The notes: generated from the letters alone by a model not told the origin. DNA of 33,594 nucleotides from Streptomyces sp. DvalAA-14 (GCF_900091855.1 NZ_FMCH01000013.1:1-33594); one strand, 5' to 3'. Counted from the first letter of the stretch, positions 1 to 8,160 are shown. Translations and numbers: made by a program.

Positions 1-2
1 AG

Positions 3-824
3 AACGCCGCGCCGCAGGTCCAGCCGCCGGCCCCGGCTCAGCCGCGAGCCCAGCCTCAGGCCCAGCCCCCGGCCCGGCCCGAACCCCAGCCGCAGCCGCA
101 ACCCCAGGCAGGGCCGCAGTCCCAGCCGCTGCCGCAGTCCTCGGCGCCCTGGGCCGCCCAGGTGCACGACCTGGCCCGGCAGGGGCAGCGACCGGAGCCG
201 AGGCGGGGGCAGGACCGGGGCCGGGGCCAGATCCCCGGCCGGATCCCCGGCCAGGGACCAGGGCCGGGGAACGCCGCCGCTGATCTCGTCGTGCCCTGGC
301 GGCCCCCGGCCGCCGACCCGTTCGGGAGCGCGCTGAGCCAGGAGCGGCCCGGCGGCCTGCTCCGCCGGTTCGCCGCCCGGGTGATCGACACCGTCGTCAC
401 GGCCGCCGTGGTGGGCTCCGCCGCCGTACCGCTCGGGTCGGCGGCCTACCAGCACGCCAAGGACAAGGTGGACGCGGCGCGGCTGACCGGGCGGACCGTC
501 AAGGTGTGGCTGATCGACGGCACCACCGGGGTACAGCTCGGCGCGGTGCTGGTGGTGGCCATCGGGGCCGGTCTGCTGCTGGAGGTGCTGCCCACCGTCA
601 AGTGGGGCCGCACGGTGGGCAAGAAACTGGTCGGGCTGCGGGTGCTGGACGTCGAGTCCCAGCTGCCGCCGGGATTCGGGGCGAGCCTGCGCCGGTGGCT
701 GACCCACGCCGTGCCGGACCTGCTGGTGATCGGCGTCGTCGGCCTGGCCTGGTGCCTGTTCGACCGGCCGTGGAAGCAGTGCCTGCACGACAAGGCGGCC
801 CGCACCTTCGTCGCGGGCAGCTGA
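3..824 (+). CDS. RDD family membrane protein, 5' end outside window
   Basis: The reading frame is open from the window edge, so the true start lies upstream; 273 residues are visible. The first ~100 residues are rich in Pro, Gln, Gly and Arg and look disordered. A C-terminal RDD domain follows: the first Arg/Asp signature ARVID near residue 125, hydrophobic helices, the connecting motif TVGKKLVGLRVLD, and the closing FDRPWKQCLHDKAA. RDD proteins are small polytopic membrane proteins, some of them linked to ion or compatible-solute exchange; the substrate cannot be told here. It is the first of three consecutive RDD genes on this strand. An internal GTG at 162 is a possible start by length, but the open frame and matching composition upstream argue against it. 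Confidence 0.85.
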   Translation, partial: NAAPQVQPPAPAQPRAQPQAQPPARPEPQPQPQPQAGPQSQPLPQSSAPWAAQVHDLARQGQRPEPRRGQDRGRGQIPGRIPGQGPGPGNAAADLVVPWRPPAADPFGSALSQERPGGLLRRFAARVIDTVVTAAVVGSAAVPLGSAAYQHAKDKVDAARLTGRTVKVWLIDGTTGVQLGAVLVVAIGAGLLLEVLPTVKWGRTVGKKLVGLRVLDVESQLPPGFGASLRRWLTHAVPDLLVIGVVGLAWCLFDRPWKQCLHDKAARTFVAGS

Positions 825-902
825 CCGGCCGCGCCGCGCCCCCGGTAGCCCGAACGGGTCTCGCGGCGGGCGGCCACCGTGCCGCCGGGGTTGACTCGGC
901 AC

Positions 903-1646
903 ATGAGTACCGACCAGCCGGGCCAAGGACCTCCTGACGACCCGTTCGGCGAGCGGCGCGGTGACGGCGGCGACCGGCAGCCCGGCGGTGACGGCGGTGC
1001 GTTCGGTGACGGGCCGTACGGTGCTCCGCCGCGCGGCCGGGGCGGACCGCAGGGACCGGGCGGGGAGGGCCGCGGTCCGTACGAGCAGGACCCCTGGGGC
1101 CGGGGCCCCTCCGGGCAGCCCCCCGGCGATCAGGGCCAGGACGACCGGAATCCGTACGGGCACAATCCCTACTCCGGCCGCCCGCGGGGCTCCGGGCCCG
1201 ATCCGATGGCCGGCATGCCCCCGGCGGCCGCCACCGGCAAGCGCGTGCTGGCCCGGATCATCGACATCGTCATCGTGCTGCTGCCCGCCTACCTGCTGGA
1301 CTGGGGGATCGCCAGCGTGCAGAACGGCAGCGCGACCCTGGGCCGGTCGGCGGTCGGCGGGGTGTTCGCGGCCGGCCTGGGCTACCTCTACGAGTTCTAT
1401 ACGACCAGGTCGAGCGGCCAGACCGTCGGCAAGAAGATGATGGCCATCAGGACGGCGATGCTCTCCGACGGCAGCGTGCCCACGCAGACGGCGTCGGCGG
1501 TCCGCGCGGGAGTGCTGTGGGTGCCGGTCTTCTTCTGCTCCTTCGTGTGGTTCCTGATCATCGGCCTGACGGTGATCTTCGACCGGCCGTACCGGCAGGG
1601 AGTGCAGGACCGGCTGGCCAAGACCGTGGTGGTCGAGATCGCCTGA
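903..1646 (+). CDS. RDD family membrane protein
   Basis: 247 residues from an ATG at 903; an upstream in-frame GTG at 879 is disfavoured because the peptide MSTDQPGQG is the usual beginning of this group. Residues 1-105 are a Gly/Pro/Arg/Asp-rich low-complexity cytoplasmic segment. The RDD domain begins at GKRVLARIIDIVIVL and includes the SGQTVGKKMMAIR loop and the closing FDRPYRQGVQDRLAKTVV. About three transmembrane helices are expected. There is no clear Shine-Dalgarno, only a GGGG tract 12 nt upstream. Membership of the RDD family is clear; function is unknown. The neighbouring homologues suggest tandem duplication. Confidence 0.87.
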   Translation: MSTDQPGQGPPDDPFGERRGDGGDRQPGGDGGAFGDGPYGAPPRGRGGPQGPGGEGRGPYEQDPWGRGPSGQPPGDQGQDDRNPYGHNPYSGRPRGSGPDPMAGMPPAAATGKRVLARIIDIVIVLLPAYLLDWGIASVQNGSATLGRSAVGGVFAAGLGYLYEFYTTRSSGQTVGKKMMAIRTAMLSDGSVPTQTASAVRAGVLWVPVFFCSFVWFLIIGLTVIFDRPYRQGVQDRLAKTVVVEIA

Positions 1647-1742
1647 CCGGCCCGCCGGGTCGCGCCCGGGTCCGGCCCGGGCCAGGTCACCCGATCGGGG
1701 GTGGGACCCGGCGGCGGAGCCCGCTCTGTACGGTTCACTCGA

Positions 1743-1766
1743 ATGGCTGATTTACTCAACAGCCAT
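1743..1766. promoter_or_regulatory. Dyad overlapping the start codon of the third RDD gene
   Basis: ATGGCTG (1743-1749) and CAGCCAT (1760-1766) are perfect inverted repeats separated by 10 nt. The right arm includes the first two bases of the predicted ATG at 1765. No Shine-Dalgarno sequence is visible upstream of that ATG. The dyad could be an operator, or an RNA hairpin hiding the start. With 7-bp arms, chance remains possible. Confidence 0.3.
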
Positions 1767-2232
1767 GACCGCTGACCTGCCCCCCGGGACGCCGCCCCTG
1801 GCCACCCTCGGCAATCGCTTCCTGGCCCGGGTGATCGACACGTTCGTCCTGATCGTGATCGATCTGCTGCTGGGCGCCGCCATCGCCGGCCCGGCCTCGC
1901 CCGGCGACTTCAGCCACAACGAGGACGTGCTGCTGGGCGCGCTGGTGTTCGTGCTGTACTTCGCCTACGAGGGCGGCATGCTGTCCGCCCGCGGCCAGAC
2001 GCTGGGCAAGATGCTGCTGGGGATACGGGTGGTGCTGCTGGCGGACGGCGCGGCCCCGGCCGGGGCCGGCTGGGCGCGGGCCGCGGTCTACGCGCTGCCG
2101 GGCGTGCTGCTGGTGGTGGTGATCGGCCCGCTGTACTGGCTGCTCAACGTGCTGTGGTGCACCTGGGACCGCCCCTACCGGCAGTGCCTGCACGACAAGG
2201 CGGCCAAGACCGTGGTCGTGGCCGCCCGCTGA
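1765..2232 (+). CDS. RDD family membrane protein (short form)
   Basis: 155 residues, essentially a bare RDD domain without the disordered N-terminus of its two upstream paralogues. Visible landmarks are NRFLARVIDTFVL near residue 18, two hydrophobic helices, RGQTLGKMLLGIRVV, a third helix and the closing WDRPYRQCLHDKAAKTVVVA. The closing motif is closer to the first gene (WKQCLHDKAA) than to the second. The only close upstream ATG (1743) is in another frame. Membrane protein of unknown substrate. Confidence 0.87.
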   Translation: MTADLPPGTPPLATLGNRFLARVIDTFVLIVIDLLLGAAIAGPASPGDFSHNEDVLLGALVFVLYFAYEGGMLSARGQTLGKMLLGIRVVLLADGAAPAGAGWARAAVYALPGVLLVVVIGPLYWLLNVLWCTWDRPYRQCLHDKAAKTVVVAAR

Positions 2233-2249
2233 TATCGGTGCCCGGCGCC

Positions 2250-2570
2250 TCAGCGCCGCAGCGAGTGCTCGCCCACCCGGTGTTCGGCCGCGCCGCCCCG
2301 CAGCCGGGTCCGCGGCACCGAGGCCAGGGAACCCAGCGACGCGGCCGACGCCCGGGTGGCGGCGGACCGCGCCGAGGCGGCCCGGGCGGCCGCCTTGCGG
2401 CGCTGCGCCGTGACAGCGGCCGCGACGAGCAGTCCGAGCACCATGCCGCCCGCCGCGACGGCCGCCACCGCGGGCCCCGAGCGGGCACCGGACAGCAGCA
2501 GCGTCAGGAAGGTGAACAGCACGACGGTCGATAATCCGGAGGCGACTTGCGCGTTCGTAGGACGTGGCAT
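2250..2570 (-). CDS. Small conserved membrane protein
   Basis: 106 residues starting MPRPTNAQVASG, with two hydrophobic helices (about residues 11-27 and 33-54) followed by an Ala/Arg-rich basic tail that probably faces the cytoplasm. Small membrane proteins with this MPRPT start occur next to the immune inhibitor A gene in other Streptomyces (from memory). No good Shine-Dalgarno is visible. It is convergent with the last RDD gene (17 nt apart) and divergent from the M6 protease. Function unknown. Confidence 0.7.
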   Translation of the reverse strand: MPRPTNAQVASGLSTVVLFTFLTLLLSGARSGPAVAAVAAGGMVLGLLVAAAVTAQRRKAAARAASARSAATRASAASLGSLASVPRTRLRGGAAEHRVGEHSLRR

Positions 2571-2961
2571 CGGAGGAATCCGTCCTCGGTACGTCGAAGC
2601 GGGGGCACGCTGACGGGTGGCTCAGGGGCTGCGGACGACGCTCAGCAGTACCGCGCTCCACGGCTGTTCGGCGACCGACAGGTGTCTCGGGGGCTTACCG
2701 GATGACTCTACGGTTCGGCATGCCCTGCCCCGGCGCCGGGTAAGCACGGCCTAACCTCCGGCGCGGTGCACGCGGGGGGCGCACAGGGGGTCGCACGCTT
2801 GACCGATCGACGGCCGTGCGCCCAGCCGGTGGTGACGGTGTGTCCGCTGCGGGACGCGGTGAAATCGGCAAACGTACTGGTGTGCCATGAGCAAGTCAAG
2901 ATCTGGTTTTTCCTGTGCCACTCCGATGCAATGGCCTTTCCCAAGGGGAGGTCAAAAGATC
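2571..2961. other. Intergenic region between the small membrane protein and the M6 protease
   Basis: 391 nt without a convincing gene. It must carry promoters for two divergent genes. The left part is ordinary GC-rich sequence. The last ~100 nt (about 2860-2965) are markedly AT-richer than the surroundings and hold an inverted repeat plus the ribosome-binding site of the protease. No tRNA or recognised riboswitch was seen. Confidence 0.6.
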
Positions 2962-2965
2962 TTGA
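2896..2965 (+). promoter_or_regulatory. Inverted repeat enclosing the protease ribosome-binding site and TTG start
   Basis: TCAAGATCT (2896-2904) and AGATCTTGA (2957-2965) are perfect 9-bp complements 52 nt apart. The right arm contains the TTG start codon at 2962, and the Shine-Dalgarno AAGGGGAGG (2943-2951) lies in the loop, itself next to a complementary CTTTCCC. In RNA this could occlude initiation; in DNA it could bind a regulator. This is inference from sequence only. Confidence 0.35.
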
Positions 2966-5376
2966 AAACTCAGCGGAGGATACCCAGAACCGCCGCCCTC
3001 GCCATCGCGACAGCCGTATTGGGGCTACCCGCGGTCACCACCGCGGGGGCGCACGCGGCGACTCCGGCGGCGGACCGCGCGCAGCCCGCGCCGGCGGCGG
3101 GGCACGACCCGGCGACCAGCCAGGCGCACAACCTGCCGGGGCCGTTCAGCAAGCAGCAGTCGGCGGAACGTTCCGCCGCCCTTCAGCAGGTCGTCTCCGG
3201 TGACGCCGCCGTCCAGCAGCGCGGCGGCTCACAGGTGGTGCAACTCAGCGGCAGCAAGGGCAAGAAGGGCAAGTACGTCGAACTGAGCCGGGAGAAGACC
3301 GACAAGATCTTCACCATCCTGGCCGAGTTCGGCGACTCGGTGGACAGCACCAGCAGCTACGACCCGGACGGGCCGGACGGCCCCGAACCCCCCGCGCCCA
3401 AGTACGGCGGCGACCCCGGCCCGGCGCACAACACCATCGCCAAGCCGGATCCGAAGACCAACAACAGCACCGCCTGGCAGGCCGATTTTAACCAGCAGCA
3501 CTTCCAGGACCTGTACTTCTCGCACGCGGCGGGCAAGGAATCGCTGGCCAAGTACTACGAGAAGCAGTCCTCGGGCCGCTACTCGGTCGACGGCGAGGTC
3601 TCCGCCTGGGTCAAGGTCCCCTGGAACGAGGCCCGTTACGGCTCCAACTACTGCGGCTCCACCGTCTGCTCCAACGCCTGGGACCTGATCCGCGACGCCA
3701 CCACCGCCTATGTGGCCGATCAGCAGGCCCAGGGCCGTACCGACGCGCAGATCGCGTCCGACCTGTCGGCGTACGACCAGTGGGACCGCTACGACTACGA
3801 CGGCGACGGCAACTTCAACGAGCCCGACGGCTACATCGACCACTTCCAGATCGTGCACGCCGGCGAGGACGAATCGGCCGGCGGCGGCGTCCAGGGCGAG
3901 GACGCGCTGTGGGCGCACCGCTGGTACGCCTACGGCACCGACGCCGGCCGGACCGGACCGGCCGGCGACAAGGCCGGCGGCACCCAGATCGGCGACACCG
4001 GCATCTGGGTCGGCGACTACACCCTGCAGCCGGAGAACGGCGGCCTCGGCGTCTTCGCCCACGAGTACGGGCACGACCTGGGCCTGCCGGACGAGTACGA
4101 CACCACCGGCGCCGGCGAGTCCGGTGTGGCCTACTGGTCGCTGATGTCCGACGGCTCCTGGCTCGGCACCGGCAAGAACGCGATCGGCGACCTGCCCGGC
4201 GACATGAGCGCCTGGGACAAGCTGCAGCTGGGCTGGCTGAACTACGGCACCGCCCAGGCCGCGAAGAAGTCCACCACCAAGCTGGGGGTGGCCGCGTACA
4301 ACACCGCCGACAAGCAGGCGCTGATCGTGCAGCTGCCCGACAAGACGGTCACCACCGACGTCGTCACGCCCGCCGAAGGCGCCCAGCAGTGGTGGAGCGG
4401 CAGCGGCGACAACCTGTCCAACACGCTGACCCGCCCGGTCGACCTCACCGGCGCCACCACCGCGTCCTTGGACCTCAAGGGCTGGTGGGACATCGAGGAG
4501 AACTACGACTACCTCTACACCGAGGTCTCCACCGACGGCGGCGCGAGCTGGACGGCCCTGGACGGCACCGCCGACAGCAAGGCCATCCCGCGCGACGGCG
4601 GCGGCACCCCGGCCCTGACCGGCACCACCGCCGCCTACCAGGACCTGTCCTTCCCGCTGGACGCCTACGCGGGCCGGCAGATCCAGCTGCGCTTCCGCTA
4701 CCTCACCGACGGCGGGGTGGCGCAGAAGGGCTTCGCGGCCGACGCGATCACCGTCACCGCCGACGGCACCGCCGTGCTGAGCGACGGCGCCGAGAGCGGC
4801 GACAACGGCTGGACCGCCGACGGCTTCTCCCGGATCGGCGCGTCGATCACCGACGACTACCCCGAGTACTACATCGCGGAGAACCGCCAGTACGTCAGCT
4901 ACGACACCACGCTGAAGACCGGCCCGTACAACTTCGGCTGGACGAGCACCAAGCCGGACTGGGTCGAGCACTACCCCTACCAGAACGGTCTGCTGATCTG
5001 GCTGTGGGACACCTCACAGGCCGACAACAACGTCGGGATCCACCCGGGCGCGGGCGAGATCCTGCCGGTCGACGCGCACGCCAAGCCGGAGAAGTGGTCC
5101 AGCGGCAAGGTCATCCGCAACCGGCTGCAGTCCTACGACTCGCCGTTCAGCTGGTACCCGACCGACGGTTTCACGCTGCACGACGACGGGGTCGCGGCCC
5201 GGATCAGCCCCAAGCTCGGCTCGCCGGTCTTCGACGACCACTACGGCTCGTACTGGAGCAGCGGCAACCCGACCGGCAGTGTCCAGGTGCCCGACACCAA
5301 CACCCGGATCACGATCCTGGGCGAGCCGCTGGACGGCAGCACGCTGACCGTACAGGTCGGTCCCGCCCACCGGTGA
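2962..5376 (+). CDS. Secreted M6 family metalloprotease (immune inhibitor A type)
   Basis: 804 residues from a TTG at 2962, chosen because AAGGGGAGG lies 10 nt upstream and because the product then begins with a normal signal peptide (basic n-region KTQRRIPR, hydrophobic core, cleavage near AHAA/TPAA at ~30). An ATG at 2887 would add 25 unlikely residues and has no ribosome-binding site. The zinc motif HEYGH is at residues 367-371, followed by DLGLPDEYD. An Asp-rich calcium-type loop (YDYDGDGNFNEPDG) is near 277-290. Two beta-rich C-terminal domains follow, the first around residues 470-610. Immune inhibitor A proteins are extracellular zinc endopeptidases. Expected to be exported and to require Zn and Ca; the substrate is unknown. 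Confidence 0.93.
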   Translation: MKTQRRIPRTAALAIATAVLGLPAVTTAGAHAATPAADRAQPAPAAGHDPATSQAHNLPGPFSKQQSAERSAALQQVVSGDAAVQQRGGSQVVQLSGSKGKKGKYVELSREKTDKIFTILAEFGDSVDSTSSYDPDGPDGPEPPAPKYGGDPGPAHNTIAKPDPKTNNSTAWQADFNQQHFQDLYFSHAAGKESLAKYYEKQSSGRYSVDGEVSAWVKVPWNEARYGSNYCGSTVCSNAWDLIRDATTAYVADQQAQGRTDAQIASDLSAYDQWDRYDYDGDGNFNEPDGYIDHFQIVHAGEDESAGGGVQGEDALWAHRWYAYGTDAGRTGPAGDKAGGTQIGDTGIWVGDYTLQPENGGLGVFAHEYGHDLGLPDEYDTTGAGESGVAYWSLMSDGSWLGTGKNAIGDLPGDMSAWDKLQLGWLNYGTAQAAKKSTTKLGVAAYNTADKQALIVQLPDKTVTTDVVTPAEGAQQWWSGSGDNLSNTLTRPVDLTGATTASLDLKGWWDIEENYDYLYTEVSTDGGASWTALDGTADSKAIPRDGGGTPALTGTTAAYQDLSFPLDAYAGRQIQLRFRYLTDGGVAQKGFAADAITVTADGTAVLSDGAESGDNGWTADGFSRIGASITDDYPEYYIAENRQYVSYDTTLKTGPYNFGWTSTKPDWVEHYPYQNGLLIWLWDTSQADNNVGIHPGAGEILPVDAHAKPEKWSSGKVIRNRLQSYDSPFSWYPTDGFTLHDDGVAARISPKLGSPVFDDHYGSYWSSGNPTGSVQVPDTNTRITILGEPLDGSTLTVQVGPAHR

Positions 5377-5465
5377 TTATCAGCACATAGCGTCTGACCT
5401 GCGACGATGCCAGGTCCGGCTGTCGCCCTCTGGTGGGCGGCGGCCGGACCGCTGATGATGTGGGC

Positions 5466-5777
5466 ATGGCCGCTGGCGGATTCATCAGACTCCCGGGTGG
5501 CAAGGTCGTCGTCGCACTGCGCCTGCCCCACCCGTCCTGTACGGACTACCCCGTGCGGGTGGTGGTGCATGCCCTGAACCGGCAGCGCGCCCTTACCCGG
5601 CTCAGCAACCTGGGCTTTCGCGGTTGCCGGCTCAGCGGGAACGCCGAGCCGCCGACCCCCGACGAGGTCACTGCGGTGCTGCACCATCCGGACGGCCTGA
5701 TCTGGCGCGAGTGCGGCGCCGCCACGGCCGAGCTCTGGCACCCGATCTCGTCCCTGGACCGGGTCGCGGCGGGCTGA
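5466..5777 (+). CDS. Conserved hypothetical protein, 103 aa
   Basis: Small soluble protein starting MAAGGFIRLPGGK at the ATG at 5466; a GTG at 5433 would add 11 residues of doubtful coding character. It contains a conserved-looking core VRVVVHALNRQRALTRL and the motif NAEPPTPDEVTAVLHHPDGLIWR. No signal peptide or membrane helix. I recognise the type as a Streptomyces conserved hypothetical found beside the M6 protease, but no function is known to me. It is convergent with pncA, 26 nt away. Confidence 0.72.
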   Translation: MAAGGFIRLPGGKVVVALRLPHPSCTDYPVRVVVHALNRQRALTRLSNLGFRGCRLSGNAEPPTPDEVTAVLHHPDGLIWRECGAATAELWHPISSLDRVAAG

Positions 5778-5803
5778 GCCGGTCCGGCGCCCCGCCAGCG
5801 CGG

Positions 5804-6394
5804 TCAGCCGGTCTGCGCGGGCGTCCCGGTCAGCACCACGCCGGCCGCCCGCAGCTCGGCCAGCGCCCGCTCGGTGGTGGCGGCGGCCACCCCCGCGGTC
5901 AGGTCGAGCAGCACCCGGGTGGTGAAGCCCTCCCGGGCCGCGTCCAGCGCGGTGGCCCGCACACAGTGGTCGGTGGCGATGCCCACCACGTCCACCTCGG
6001 TGACGTCCCGGTCCCGCAGCCAGCCGGCGAGCCCCTCGCCGTTCTCGTCGTGCCCCTCGAAGCCGCTGTAGACCCCGTGGTACTCGCCCTTGTCGAAGAC
6101 CGCGTCCACCGCGCCCGAGGCGACCGCGGGCGCGAAATTCGGATGGAAGCCGCCGCCCTCGGTGCCGGCCAGGCAGTGCACGGGCCAGCTGGTCTCGAAG
6201 TCCGGGGTGGGCGAGAAGTGCGGGCCGGGGTTGATGTGGTGGTCCCGGGTGGCCACCACGTGGCGGTACGCGCCTGCGGACGCGCCGATCAGGTCGGTGA
6301 TCGCGGCGGCGACATCGGCTCCGCCGGCCACCGCGAGGCTGCCGCCCTCGCAGAAGTCGTTCTGCACGTCGATGACGAGGAGTGCGCGGTGCAT
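5804..6394 (-). CDS. pncA: Nicotinamidase
   Basis: 196-residue isochorismatase-fold amidohydrolase that converts nicotinamide to nicotinate plus ammonia in NAD salvage. The catalytic triad is visible: Asp9 (LLVIDVQNDF), Lys101 (FDKGEY) and Cys143 (TDHCVRATA). Metal ligands Asp51, His53 and His59 lie in RDHHINPGPHF. The ATG at 6394 is preceded by GGAAGGG on the minus strand; longer starts reaching 6490 add a non-conserved leader. It lies downstream of pncB on the same strand, the next enzyme of the pathway, but 418 nt of repeat-rich DNA separate them, so it may not simply be co-transcribed. Cytoplasmic. Confidence 0.95.
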   Translation of the reverse strand: MHRALLVIDVQNDFCEGGSLAVAGGADVAAAITDLIGASAGAYRHVVATRDHHINPGPHFSPTPDFETSWPVHCLAGTEGGGFHPNFAPAVASGAVDAVFDKGEYHGVYSGFEGHDENGEGLAGWLRDRDVTEVDVVGIATDHCVRATALDAAREGFTTRVLLDLTAGVAAATTERALAELRAAGVVLTGTPAQTG

Positions 6395-6513
6395 GCTGCC
6401 CTTCCGGCGGATGGGTGGGGCCGGGGGTGGGCCCCCGAGTACCCCCGAGGGTAGGCGGTCCTCCCGGCCGGGCACCCCTTCGGGGTGCATCCGCTCGGGA
6501 TCCTCGGCGCGGC

Positions 6514-6787
6514 GCCGTCGTGGTTGCCCGCGCAGTTCCCCGCGCCCCTTCGGGCCGGGGACCCCCTGGGCGGGTGGATTCGCGCGGTGCTGTTGTGGTT
6601 GCCCGCGCAGTTCCCCGCGCCCCTTGGGCGGGGGACCCCCTGCGTGGGTGGGTTCGCGCGGGGCCGTTGTGGTTGCTGGCGCAGTTCCCCGCGCCCCTTG
6701 GGGCGGGGACCCCCTGGGCGGGTGGGTTCGCGCGGGGCCGTCGTGGTTGCTGGCGCAGTTCCCCGCGCCCCTTGGGGCGCGGGGAAC
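6514..6787. repeat. Four tandem copies of a ~74-bp Streptomyces-type intergenic repeat
   Basis: Units begin at 6514, 6589, 6663 and 6737 (spacing 75, 74, 74). Each starts with G(C/T)(C/T)GT(T/C)GTGGTTGC, continues with GCAGTTCCCCGCGCCCCTT (from 6532, 6607, 6681, 6755) and, in the first three, GGGGACCCCCTG and a GGGTGG(A/G)TTCGCGCG linker. The core GTTCCCCGCGCCCCTT is a motif I know as common in Streptomyces intergenic regions, usually as a single hairpin. Only the fourth unit keeps the full hairpin. There are no unique spacers between units, so this is not CRISPR. Confidence 0.9.
6758..6787. terminator. Perfect 14-bp stem hairpin ending the repeat array
   Basis: GTTCCCCGCGCCCC (6758-6771), TT, then its exact reverse complement (6774-6787). 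It starts 26 nt after the pncB stop in the direction of pncB transcription, so it probably terminates or attenuates the pncB transcript before pncA. There is no U-tract, as is usual for actinomycete hairpin terminators. Confidence 0.65.
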
Positions 6788-6812
6788 GGGCCGGGGGCTG
6801 GCCCGGAGGGGG

Positions 6813-8141
6813 CTAGCGCATTTCTACGGGGAGGGCCGGCTCGCCGCGGGAGAGTTGGGTGGCGGACAGGGGGAGGGCGGCCCGGGCCGCGATGTGGCGG
6901 CTGCGGGGGGTGTCGAGGGGCTCGCGGGCCAGGACGTGGCCGGCGCGGACGAGGGGGACGAGGAGCTGGCGGTCGGCGAGGTCGGCGGGGATCGGGCCGC
7001 TGCCGATCACCTCCGCTTCGGCGATGCCGTCCGCGTCGAGTCGCCGGGCCGCCCACTTGCGGCCGCCGACGCTGGTCTTGCCGCCGAGCGCCTTCTTCGC
7101 GACCGGGACCAGCGGCGCGTCCGCCGCGTCGGAGGCCGCGCGGGCCACCAGCTTGTAGACCATCGAGCACGTCGGGTGCCCGCTGCCGGTCACCAGCGAC
7201 GTACCGACCCCGTAGGCGTCCACCGGGGCGGCGGCCAGTGAGGCGATCGCGTATTCGTCCAGGTCCGAGGTGACCACGATCCGGGTGCCGGTCGCGCCGA
7301 GGTCGTCCAGCTGCTGGCGGACCCGGTGGGCGAGCAGCAGCAGGTCGCCGGAGTCGATCCGGACCGCGCCCAGCTCGGGGCCGGCCACCTCCACCGCGGT
7401 GCGCACCGCGGCGGCCACGTCGTAGGTGTCCACCAGCAGGGTGGTGTCGCGGCCCAGTGATGCGACCTGGGCGGTGAAGGCGTCCCGTTCGGTGTCGTGC
7501 ACCAGGGTGAAGGCGTGCGCGCTGGTGCCGATGGTGGGCAGCCCGTAGCGGAAGCCGGCCGCGAGGTTGGAGGAGGAGCGGAAGCCGCCGATGTAGGCGG
7601 CGCGCGAGGCGGCCACCGCGGCCAGTTCGTGGGTGCGGCGGGCGCCCATCTCCATCAGCGGCCGGCCGCCGGCCGCGACCGCCATCCGGGAGGCGGCGGC
7701 GGCGATCGCCGAATCGTGGTTGAGGATCGACAGCACCACCGTCTCCAGCATCACCGCCTCGGCGAAGGTGCCCTCGACCCGCAGGATCGGTGAGCCGGGG
7801 AAGTAGACCTCGCCCTCCGGGTAGCCCCAGATGTCGCCGCCGAAGCGGTAGTTCGCCAGCCACTCCAAGGTGGTGTCGTCCACCACCGATTCGCGGGCCA
7901 GGAAGTCCAGTACCGGCCCGTCGAAGCGGAAGTTCTCCACCGCGTCCAGCACCCGGCCGGTGCCGGCCACCACGCCGTAGCGGCGGCCTTCGGGCAGCCG
8001 TCGGGTGAAGGTCTCGAAGACGGAGTGGCGGTGGGCGGCGCCGCTGCGCAGGGCCGCCTGGAGCATGGTCAGCTCGTAGCGGTCGGTGAACAGGGCGGTG
8101 GACGGCACGTCCACCGGCAGTCCCAGGTCTGCTGTGCTCAT
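6813..8141 (-). CDS. pncB: Nicotinate phosphoribosyltransferase
   Basis: 442 residues. Condenses nicotinate with PRPP to nicotinate mononucleotide (Preiss-Handler pathway). Family features seen: N-terminal FTDRYELTMLQAALRSG, LEWLANYRFGGDIWGYPEGEVYFPGSPILRVEG, the NHDSAIAAAASRM segment, and DSGDLLLLAHRVRQQLDDLG. The start ATG at 8141 is favoured over one at 8162 because a TANNNT box (TAGCAT, 8149-8154 on the minus strand) lies 7 nt upstream, suggesting a leaderless mRNA. A 21-bp palindrome at 8161-8181 then falls at the -35 region. Convergent logic with pncA: both salvage nicotinamide to NAD. Confidence 0.94.
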   Translation of the reverse strand: MSTADLGLPVDVPSTALFTDRYELTMLQAALRSGAAHRHSVFETFTRRLPEGRRYGVVAGTGRVLDAVENFRFDGPVLDFLARESVVDDTTLEWLANYRFGGDIWGYPEGEVYFPGSPILRVEGTFAEAVMLETVVLSILNHDSAIAAAASRMAVAAGGRPLMEMGARRTHELAAVAASRAAYIGGFRSSSNLAAGFRYGLPTIGTSAHAFTLVHDTERDAFTAQVASLGRDTTLLVDTYDVAAAVRTAVEVAGPELGAVRIDSGDLLLLAHRVRQQLDDLGATGTRIVVTSDLDEYAIASLAAAPVDAYGVGTSLVTGSGHPTCSMVYKLVARAASDAADAPLVPVAKKALGGKTSVGGRKWAARRLDADGIAEAEVIGSGPIPADLADRQLLVPLVRAGHVLAREPLDTPRSRHIAARAALPLSATQLSRGEPALPVEMR

Positions 8142-8148
8142 GGCCAGG

Positions 8149-8154
8149 ATGCTA
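8149..8154 (-). promoter_or_regulatory. Predicted -10 box of pncB
   Basis: TAGCAT on the minus strand, fitting TANNNT, with 7 nt to the A of the ATG at 8141. This geometry implies transcription beginning at or next to the start codon. No separate ribosome-binding site is then required. Confidence 0.5.
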
Positions 8155-8160
8155 CCCCTC

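Larger units (their letters stand above)
6395..6812. other. Repeat-filled spacer between pncB and pncA
   Basis: 418 nt without a credible gene, although frames stay open on both strands because of the very high GC content. Most of it (6514-6787) is a tandem array annotated separately. The remainder next to pncA (6395-6513) is GC-rich and must contain the pncA ribosome-binding site. Confidence 0.8.

Noticed and set aside
3229..4971. 580-codon open frame antisense to the M6 protease
   Set aside because: Val/Gly/Ala-rich antisense frame without start signal or motif; the plus-strand protease has HEYGH and a signal peptide.
6514..6787. Possible CRISPR array
   Set aside because: Units are directly contiguous and similar along their whole length; there are no unique spacers.
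6289..7863. 524-codon minus-strand frame and plus-strand frames across the repeat array
   Set aside because: Open only because of GC content and tandem repeats; they overlap pncB in another frame and have no motifs.
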